Assembly (NCBI GenBank): GCA_022264855.1
Contig: JABYQU010000010.1
Location: 558,001 to 622,000 of the forward strand
Source: Lenzites betulinus
Lineage: Eukaryota > Basidiomycota > Agaricomycetes > Polyporales > Polyporaceae
Length of the DNA: 64,000 nt
Direction of reading: 5' to 3'
A program made the position numbers and the translations under genes. Shown here in pieces: positions 55,896-64,000 of the stretch; the first letter of the stretch is position 1, and each line of letters starts with the position of its first letter. Under the pieces are notes generated by a model. The model ran no database searches. It was given only the letters and a program-made list of their open reading frames with translations, and had not been told where the DNA came from.

Positions 55896-58800
55896 CTACC
55901 GTTTCTCGATGACCTTCTCACCTGCATCCGCTGTCCTGGCAGTCTGGGCGTCCAGCAGCCCCTGCAGCTTCACGAGTGTCCGTTCGAGCGCGATGATGCC
56001 CCCGCTCGTCAGCCGTGGCACCGCGCGATCCCGGTCCGCCTCCGCCACCTCCTCGCCCTGCGTCGCCTTGCTCTTCGCGCTCAGCGCGCGCGCGTCCTCG
56101 AGCACCCGCCGCAGCTTCCCGTTCGTGTAGTAGAACCACCGGAGCTCGTCCTCGAGGCCCCCAAGGGGAATCTCGAGCGCGCGCCGCACGAACCCGCGCG
56201 AGAGCACGTACGCCTTCTCGTTGTACAGCCGGCTGCACGTCCCGACGTCAGCTCGGTATTCACAATTCGATGATGAGCATGCACAAGGCGATGCGCCGCG
56301 TACCTGTTTACGATCCCGTCCTCGGTGCCTCGCAGCTTCTCGTAGGCAGGCTCGCAGAACCATCTGACAGGCAGGCGTGAGTTAGACGCGGCACGTGCGC
56401 GACGTGCGACTTACGGTTCTTTGACGAGCACAAGGCCTTGGATGGACACCAGGGCCTGGAGGAGCGACGATCGTGAGGCGCTCCAGGACTCGCTCTTATC
56501 GCCCGCCCAGGTGCCGAGGATCGAGAGGCAGACCTTGCCCTCCTCATACAGATTCCTATCACGTCCGTTAGCCTCGACACACGCAAATTGACGTCTCTCG
56601 GGAACCTACGGGTTTACTGCACATGGGGAGGTCAGGTGTCATTATTCTATCAGCCGGGAGGACATGAGGCACAACGCACCTCTGCCGTTCCCGTTCGTCC
56701 AGCTCAGGAAGTGCGCTATGGGCGGCGATTGAGGGAAATTCGCGTCGAGCATCCAGTCGATCACAAAGGGCGCGTCCTCGTACGGCGTGTTCTCCGGTCC
56801 AATGATGAGGGAACGCAGCAAATCCGTCCTGTCCTCGTACGCGCGCACGATGATCGAATCTGCCGCACGCAAACGTTAGCCCTTATTCAATTCAAGGCGT
56901 AGATCTCCAGGGTGCGGAGATCATGGAAAACTTACCTGGAAGACTACTCTGCAGCGCCTTGTATTCCTTCGACATGCGTGCCATGAACTGCCGCGTGTGC
57001 TGTGCTGGCGGCGTGTTGTAGTACGCATGGTCGACAGGCGCAGACGGCAGCACCTCGAATCGCTTCCAAGGTGTTTCCGCGTCTTGCGCCGCATCCTCAT
57101 TCACTGTTGCAGCCTTTGTATCTGGAGGGGCCGTTGGTACTGGATCTGCCTTCGTAGCGGGTGCAGTGTTAGCTGGCGCGGGAACCACATTCGCTGGTGG
57201 GGGGACGGTGACGGTGTCAGCCGAAGGGGACCACTCGTCCCCATTGTCGACGTCCATATCGTCCCCGTCAAGGTCCTCGTCGGCAGACTCCCACTCATCA
57301 TCATCGTCGTCGATTGTGCCCTCCACCCAGTGTCCATCTTGGTCCATCTCCCACACTTCGACGGAGTCGTTATCGCCATCGTCCATGGTGCCCTCTTCGT
57401 CCCCAAGGAGGTCCTCTAGCTGTTCAACGCTGTCATACAGCCGAGTAAGCCTTTCCATAGGGACGACAACGGTGTCAGAATTCGGCAACACAATTTCCAC
57501 GGTGCCGTCTAGACGCAGCTGCAAGCGAAACCGCGTCAGCACGAAGCGCAAATATTAGCCTAAGGTACGCAAACATACGTCGAGCACCTCGCCGAACCAG
57601 TCCAGAGACTTGTCGCCCTTCTCTGCCCGCTTCAGCGGCGTCTCCTCGACGGCGCCCTCCTTCCCGCGCCGCTCCGCAATCCGGTTCCCAATATCCGTCA
57701 TGGCCCGCCGCCAGCCCATCGGCTCGACCTGGGGCAGCTCGCGCACCCACTCCTCGACCTCGCCGATGCGCGGCACCATCGGCGCGCGCGCGCCGTTTGT
57801 GCTCCCCGCGCGGTGGATGAACACGAAGTCGCCGCGGCGCACGCCGAGGCCGTCGTTCCCGGGCGCGACCGCGGACCAGTCTCCCGTGCCGTGCGAGTCG
57901 AGCTCGAGCACGGACGCGAGCTCCGTCGTGCCCGTCTCGACGACGCGCACGTGTGCGGTCCGGTCTTGCGCGTCGACGGACTGCACGACGACGTGCCGCT
58001 TCTCGTCTTCGGTCTTCCACAGAACATGGTCGCCTGGCCTGAGAAAGGGAAAATCTCGTCAGCGCAAGACACGGTCGCAACCATAAGAAGCCATACCAAG
58101 AGTCGTATTCGTCCGGGTTGAGGTAAGGAACGGTGTTCTTCGCCTCTATCGTTTCTCGCGTGCCGTCCTGCCACAGTACATCGACTGATGTCCGCGTCTC
58201 CTGCACGATCAGGGTGTCCACGATGACCTGTCCGTGAGGATCCGTAGGCTTGCCGTGCTTCGTTATAGGACCATTAGGCGTCTTGAGTTTCACCCTGTCG
58301 CCTACTCGCATAGCCTCCTCTGCTGTTCGCGCCACCACGGTCAACTTGCCAAGATCAGCTCCGTGCCAGTAGCGTTGAGGGCGTTCTCTTGACGCCGCAT
58401 CTTCAGGCGAGAGCTGCACATGATTAAGAGCCTGAATGCAAGACCTACCACTGCACAATCGCGAGACTTACAGCTTGATTGATCGCAAGCCATGCAACTG
58501 CGAGCACCGTATGCTTCACAGAAATTACCGTGTCTTGGCTACTAGGTCGGTTGCCGCCGAGGAGGAACCCCAGTATACCGCTGGTCACCGGTGCCGGGAG
58601 GATATCCTTCATGGTGGCGTGAGCATTTCTTTTCACAGTCAGCCTACCGGACTTACGGGGCCCTTCTCCCCTACCGCCAAGCGTGCGCTGAGTTCAGGCA
58701 AGCGAATAAGCATACCGCCGGGCACTTCGACCAAGGACTCGTCGAACATCTGCGCCCAAGCCGTCAGTACGCCACATCGCGAACATAGGCACAAGCGGAC

Positions 58801-59568
58801 AACAAACCTCCACGACCTGCAAACGCGCCGGACGATGAACGGACGATCTCTGCGCATATCAGTGCGGATGGTCCGCACCTGGCCGACCCAGTCGTTGTAT
58901 ATGACATATTCGCCCATGTCGATCTCCACCGCGGCCTCGATATCGTCTTTACTCAGCCAGCCAGGAACCACTTGGCCACTGATGGCATGGTCGAGCCGGA
59001 CTTTCACGTTCGAGCTAGACGGCAGCACTGTGGCGTTAATACACCGGGTAGGCTATGTGTGCCTACGGACGCACCGAGTTACGATGCCGGACTGCACATC
59101 GTCCACACTTCGCTTGAGAAGGTCCCCGGGCTGATACAGGCGGTCCACAAGCTCGAGCGCGTCTTCGGACACGATCTCTCTAGCTAGCCGCGGAAAATAC
59201 GACACGCCAACTTCGCCCTGGAGCACACCGCTTTAACTCTCTCACACGGCGATACACAAGGTGCCTTAACAGCACGACGCACCTGCACAAGAGGCCGCAA
59301 GAGCGGGTCGGCATGGTCAGGTACAGCAAGCATGTCTTCCACGTCCTGCCAGCATCTCTACAAACAATTCGCACTCCGTTCATGACTGCAATCAGCGCAC
59401 CGGGGGCGAGCATGTGCTCACCAAGATCACTCCGAACGCAGTAGGGTCGTCCTTGCGTGCTACAATGTCCTCCTGATAGAACTGCGGACAAAGATATATG
59501 ATCTGCGCAAATTCCAAACCGTGCGCACGCACCTTGGCGGTTGCTCTCTTCTTCGTGTTCGGAGCCAT
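55896..59568 (-). CDS. UBE2O: UBE2O-type E2/E3 hybrid ubiquitin-conjugating enzyme
   Basis: Large enzyme that both conjugates and selects substrates (orphan ribosomal and other basic proteins in animals). ATG at 59568-59566 ([13 protein letters not shown]). The N-terminal half holds SH3-like CR segments over short exons: [77 protein letters not shown] and [19 protein letters not shown]. An acidic linker follows (57100-57400). The UBC domain reads [50 protein letters not shown], then [20 protein letters not shown] with the catalytic Cys codon at 56528-56530, [39 protein letters not shown] and a helical tail ending VIEKR. About a dozen short introns. The closeness to human UBE2O around the active site is striking. 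Confidence 0.93.
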
Positions 59569-59998
59569 CATGTATTCCGGCCACAGGTCGTTTGATCCCT
59601 TTGAGCGTTAGTCTATTCCGTCTATGATGATGCTAGATATCCCAGGGCTGTCTTCTGAGGGCGATTACAAAGCTAGCAGAAGGATGAGAGTCAAAGGATG
59701 CGGTAGGAGACAAGATTGTAGTAGACGAGAGAGCCGCAGTGGCCTCCCACCAAAGCGGGAGTCGTCCGGCTCGCGCGAGCCGCCGCGGATCCGGCTCACA
59801 TTGCATCGCTTTGTTCGAGCAGTCCGTCCGTCTTGGACAATGACAAGCTCCGCCGTCAACGTTCTTACATGCGCAGGCGGCGCATGTAACGGTACTATAC
59901 GGGAGCTCGTGGTAATATTTAGTCCGCAACGTAAATTATAATACAGCGTACAGTAAGTACAAGAAGGTAGAAGTGAGGGGGGTGTTTGATCCGGGCCA
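59569..59998. other. intergenic, nothing recognised
   Basis: UBE2O promoter and 3' flank of the STIMATE-family gene, both on the minus strand. No motif stands out. Confidence 0.4.
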
Positions 59999-61547
59999 TT
60001 AAGAGACCGGAGCAACGTTACGGAGTCCATGTGTATGAGGCTCTTGTCCCCTCCAGGCATCGTCCACAGCATCCTTCTGCGCAGCTATCCGCCGCCCCGT
60101 CCATTCCTCCTCACCGACCCTCTCAGCCCAATCGTCCGCATCGTCGCCCCACGCATCCCATTTCTCGTCATCCTGGGGCATCGTCTGCTCCTCCGGGGGT
60201 GCGGTCCGGGAGATTTCAATATCGGGGTATGTGCCCTTGGGATGACGAAGTGCCAAGGGGGGAGGGGGAGAGCGTCTCCGGCCCCTTGACCTGGAGCTTG
60301 AAGAGCTGGCGGAAGATGAAGAAATCGAGGAAGATGGCGAGGTGCCTGGAGAGAGGCCAGCGTGGTTCGGGGGATAGGAATGGGCCGCAACCATCGTGTC
60401 AATAGGCTTCGGCACTGGGGTGCTAGAGCCAGACGGAATGACAGTCGTGGCTCCCGAGCCGACCGACTTCGGCTCGCCAGATACTGGTAGATGGTTGGAT
60501 GCTGGAGAGCGCGAGCGCGAGATAGAGCGAGGATTCTCGATATCGTGACGGGGAGGCAGGCCATCATCGTCGTCGCTGTCATCCTCCGAGGCCCGGAAGA
60601 GAGGCTCTCGGTCCAGGTCGCCGGAGCCGCGGGACGAGTCGGTGTCGAGGGAGAGGGCGTTATTGCCCGACCCCTTGACTATCGAATCAATCAACCAGAA
60701 TTGGATGATGTTCATCATTATGGGGAATAGACCCATGGTGCTACATGGGAGGTCAGCCCAACGCGCAGCAGTACGGGTGATGTGATACTGACAAGATGAC
60801 CTGAGCGGCATCGCTCGCGCCCAAGAAGCCAAGCAGCCACTCTCCTGCGTCGAAGATGATGGGGAGTGCTGCGAATAACGCGACGACGACGAGCTTCATG
60901 ATTGTGAGGGCAAACATATAGACAGCGGATTGGCGGAGCCAGTAGCTGATGCGCGGAGGGGTGCCATAGACTCCGGTCTCAAAGCCCTTCAAATGGCACT
61001 TCACCGTGAGGAGGTGAGTCGTAGCATGCAAGACACAGTAAATGATTCCAACACCTATGAGAAGGTGGTCAACCAAATTCGGGGTGTAAGGAGGCTTCTA
61101 GCTTACCGAAGGTGGTGTCCAGAAGGATATTGAGGAAATAGAGAACGCAAGCATTGCCGGACGCGAGGTGCGCGACAACGTCCGATATGAGGACGTTTAC
61201 GCCGTGCACGAACATCTGGCCAAATATTTGTTTCGAAACATCGAACAGCCTAGTAAACGTTACAATCGCGACCATGAGGATAGGTCAGCCCGCATGGAGG
61301 GAAGAAAACGCACCATATCCTCCATAGCCGCTTGGGGCTTTCACGATGACGTTTGTACACCAATGAGAGGATGACCAGCACGCCCATGAGCCCCTGCACA
61401 ATCTGGACGTAGCGAATAGCCATTAGCTGTGCGTCGCAAATGGTCTACCAGCTTGTCAGAACGCACCAGAGCAGTAGGCCCCAAAAGCCGGCACGACCGT
61501 CGGTCTACGTCCGGAAGTTCATCGAGAAAGCTATCGAGGCCCTCCAT
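59999..61547 (-). CDS. STIMATE-family multispanning membrane protein
   Basis: Fungal relative of STIMATE/TMEM110, an ER protein that supports ER-plasma membrane contacts and STIM1 in animals; fungal members are often annotated as vacuolar membrane protein. ATG at 61547-61545 (MEGLDSFLDELPDV), an in-frame ATG at 61688 being an alternative. Short exons read CRLLGPTAL, IVQGLMGVLVILSL, VYKRHRESPKRLWR, LFDVSKQIFGQMFVHGVNVL, ISDVVAHLASGNACVLYFLN, ILLDTTFG, VGIIYCVLHATTHLLTVKCH, SAVYMFALTIMKLVVVALFA, and TMGLFPIMMNIIQFWLIDSI, giving about five membrane helices. A long hydrophilic tail (60660-59999) is Ser/Pro/Asp-rich with SRSRGRRRSPPPP and a late WDAWGDDADDWAERVGEEEW motif. The core is confidently assigned; tail function is unknown. 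Confidence 0.85.
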
Positions 61548-62128
61548 GGGGGTTGTGGTGAAAACAGAGGAAGAGAGTGACTGTACAGGCCACGTCAGAG
61601 TCGTGGAGGGGGTTGAAGAGTGAGAGAGGGGGCCGATTGGCAATGGGAGGCTGGAAGGTGGCTCTGGCTGTGAGCCCGACGTCCGCAACCCGCCCTCTCC
61701 GAGCGCCTGGGCGCCTACAGATAAACCGTGGGAACTAGGCGATTACTTAGCGAGATCCAGGGAGTGTCGAAGTATCTACAGAGCATGTATTCAAATATAA
61801 GAAGACGGCCATCTTAAACACTGCCTACGTCGACGATTACATGGGCAAGGGTGCAACATGTGGGAATGAGTAGTAGCTAGGATGCTGCGGATATCAATAT
61901 GCGATAGAGATACAATCATCGAGGTGGTGCACCAAACAGGGACGCGAGCGAACCAAAAAGAAAGCAGTAGTGGGAACTCCAAAATCAAGGATAGTGCGTG
62001 CGGCGATGGTCAAATAGGGAACGCCCCAGTGAGAAGGAAAAGAACGACAGCGGATCTGAAGAGGTGATGCGCCGTGCGAAACGAAAGTAGAATCCGACCC
62101 CGTCCAAGGATGCCGACCATCAAGGCCG
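61548..62128. other. intergenic, nothing recognised
   Basis: Promoter of the STIMATE-family gene and 3' flank of the coiled-coil gene. AT-richer in 61780-62000. No gene. Confidence 0.4.
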
Positions 62129-64000
62129 TCACTTTTTCCGTAGCTGTGCGCGCAGGTTCGTGTTCTCCGTCTGTACAGAGTTGAGCTCGTCGAGCAGCGC
62201 CATCTGTTGTGTTTGTTGTGACACCCGCAACGACTCGATCTCATCCTGTGCTTTCGCAAGCGCCGTCTTGCACTCCGCCAGCTCCGAGTCCATCCGTTTC
62301 CGCACCGAGTCGGACGCGTTCGCGCCTTCCTCGGCGAGCTTGAGAACCCGCGCGCTGAGCGAGTTGTTGGCGTCCGTGAGTTGCCGACAGGTTTCCGCCT
62401 GCTCGGCGGCTTGTGTCTCGAGCTCGAGCTTCTCGGCGGTAATGCGGTCGATCGCCTCCTGCAGATTCTGTACCTCGTCATGGCTGACATAACACGTACA
62501 CTGATTAGATACGTCGGATAGATGTGAGTCATCCAACTCACAAGGCAGCTTGCTTGGAGATCATCGAGACGTTGCGTTCCTCGAGCATCTTGACCTGCTT
62601 CTGGTATGTTTCGAGGGCAGCATTACTCTCCTGCGCGAGCTTCTGCGCCCGCTCCGCATTCTTCTTGAGTAGATCGTGCGCCTGTGCGAAGCGTATGAGC
62701 CGCTCAATAAGAGCACGGTCGTCCACAATGAGCGCCTGAACGCGGGCCGCGAAGGCCTCGACGGAGAACGCCTCGGATGCATTGGGGCGCGCGGACAAGG
62801 GGAATGCATTCGGGTCGTATAGCGTCTTCAGCGAACGCACGTCCATCTCAGACAACGACGCGCCGTTCCGCCCGATGACGGGGCTTGCTGTCGTGGGTGA
62901 GAGCGTACCCGCTTTGCTGCTGCCTTTGCCAAACTTCTGTGCGCGGGCCTCCGGTGAAGGGAGCACGGTCCATAATGGTTCCAGCACGGCGGTGATCTTG
63001 GCAGCGTCGCCCGTGTATTCGACCACGGGGCCGTCGCCTGCATCTTGAAGGTCCTGGTGAGGCAAGAAGACATTAATAGATGAACTTCATTGCGGTTTGT
63101 TTTGTGACATACCCGGAGTCGACCCTCGAACCCCCGCGCCTCGGCCTTGGCAGCATCGCGCTCCTTGCGGGCCTCCTCGATCTCTTGAACGAGCGCTTCC
63201 CGCTTGTCCAGCCCTAACCGGATATCCTCTTCCAGCTTCGCCCGAGCGGCATTCCACTCGTCTTGGACCCTAGCGTGACCATCCACCTTGGCTTTGAGGT
63301 CGCCCAGATGTCTGCCTATTGATGATGCCAGTCCGCGGATCGAGGTATCCCGAGAGGACAGCAGGATGCCGTGGTTCTGCATGAGCTCTTGTAGGACGTC
63401 TGCGCCCTTGTCCAGCTCCGCCTTGCTCGCGCCTCCTGCTTGTAGGGCCACCTTTTCTGCGATCCAAGCAGCGCGCTCCGCATCCATTCGTGCCCTCAGG
63501 TCTGCGATCTCTCGCTCCTTTTCCTCGAGCCGGCGCTGGTTGTCCCCTCGTTCTCGCGCGAGCAGCGACTGAGCCTCGGACATCTCCCCGCTCTGCTCCT
63601 CCAGCACCACTAACCGTCGTTCCAGTGTATCCACCTCTCGCCGCTTCTCTTCCAACTCCCGTCGCTCCCTTGTCCACGACTGCTTCTCCGCCTCGAGGGC
63701 AGCGAGCCGGTCTCCTACACCTTTCATATCGCCCAGCTGTCTCTCCAGCGCCGCGATCATGTCCTCCGCTTGCCGCAACTCGATTCCCATGGACGTCTCT
63801 ATCTGCTCGCGATCGGTCCGTGAGGATGAGAGCTCTTTAGTTAGCTTCTGTTGCTGTGCATTTGCGGCATCCAACGCGGCTTGCGCAGCCTTCAACTGCT
63901 CCTGTAGCGCCGCAACCTCTGCTGAAGACGCGCCTCCCCGCTGTGAGCTCGGTACGATCGCATCAGAGTGCCCGGCGAAGAAGTGTGCGCCGTCGAACCG
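62129..64000 (-). CDS. long coiled-coil protein, possibly Uds1-like, partial
   Basis: The C-terminal part of a gene that enters from the right edge; the stop is at 62129 and the 5' end is outside. Three exons visible: beyond 63900 to about 63115, about 63052 to 62542, and 62485 to 62129. The first is almost pure coiled coil (IELRQAEDMIAALERQLGDM, LARERGDNQRRLEEKEREIA). A globular segment follows: ITAVLEPLWTVLPSPEARAQ, LSEMDVRSLKTLYDPN, then FSVEAFAARVQALIVDDRAL and IERLIRFAQAHDLLKKNAER. More coiled coil leads to the end, NLRAQLRKK. The combination recalls the mushroom proteins annotated as up-regulated during septation 1 (Uds1), but the diagnostic Uds1 domain itself would be off-window, so the name is tentative. 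Confidence 0.6.

Overview
The window is nuclear DNA of a filamentous basidiomycete, most likely an agaricomycete and plausibly a polypore. The reasons are short introns (about 45-70 nt, GTRNGY...YAG), GC-rich exons in a compact genome, a DUF6533 multispanning protein, several F-box/leucine-rich proteins, and housekeeping proteins that read as fungal across many exons. There is no bacterial, phage or CRISPR content. Almost every gene is split by introns, so CDS coordinates below are gene spans from start codon to stop codon, introns included.

Layout, left to right. 0-9 kb: a membrane-anchored coiled-coil protein, ORC4 (origin recognition), a cysteine-rich AT-hook nuclear protein behind a cluster of MCB-type ACGCGT boxes, and a DUF6533 membrane protein. 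9-20 kb: an Arb1-like (Argonaute siRNA chaperone) protein, the U5 snRNP 40K WD40 protein, a Rax1-like RGS membrane protein, MTD1 (methylene-THF dehydrogenase, with 30-nt and 18-nt exons) and ORM1 (sphingolipid control). 20-32 kb: a Virilizer N-terminal domain protein, MDM34 (ERMES tether), eIF3m and a UPF0652/DUF2009 protein with a B-box-like finger. 32-45 kb: an unrecognised acidic protein, three F-box/LRR-type genes (one carrying an apparent frameshift), a clear but unannotated U2 snRNA gene at about 36868-37053, and SEC18 (NSF).

45-55.9 kb is the odd part. The gene for protein phosphatase inhibitor 2 is present twice in direct orientation (45468-46788 and 54158-55467). The two copies encode the same protein as far as I can read. 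They flank about 7 kb of GC-rich DNA without a recognisable gene, which holds a 164-bp tandem repeat and a stretch crowded with CGGTAC words. 55.9-64 kb: UBE2O (E2/E3 hybrid ubiquitin enzyme), a STIMATE-family membrane protein, and the C-terminal part of a long coiled-coil protein cut by the window edge.

Most genes are independent housekeeping functions: replication, splicing, translation, membrane traffic, organelle contact and lipid homeostasis. I see no metabolic cluster. Points that deserve follow-up are the U2 snRNA gene, the inhibitor-2 duplication with its patchy divergence and strange spacer, the MCB cluster, the broken F-box gene, and RNA-silencing and m6A-writer-like proteins in one neighbourhood.
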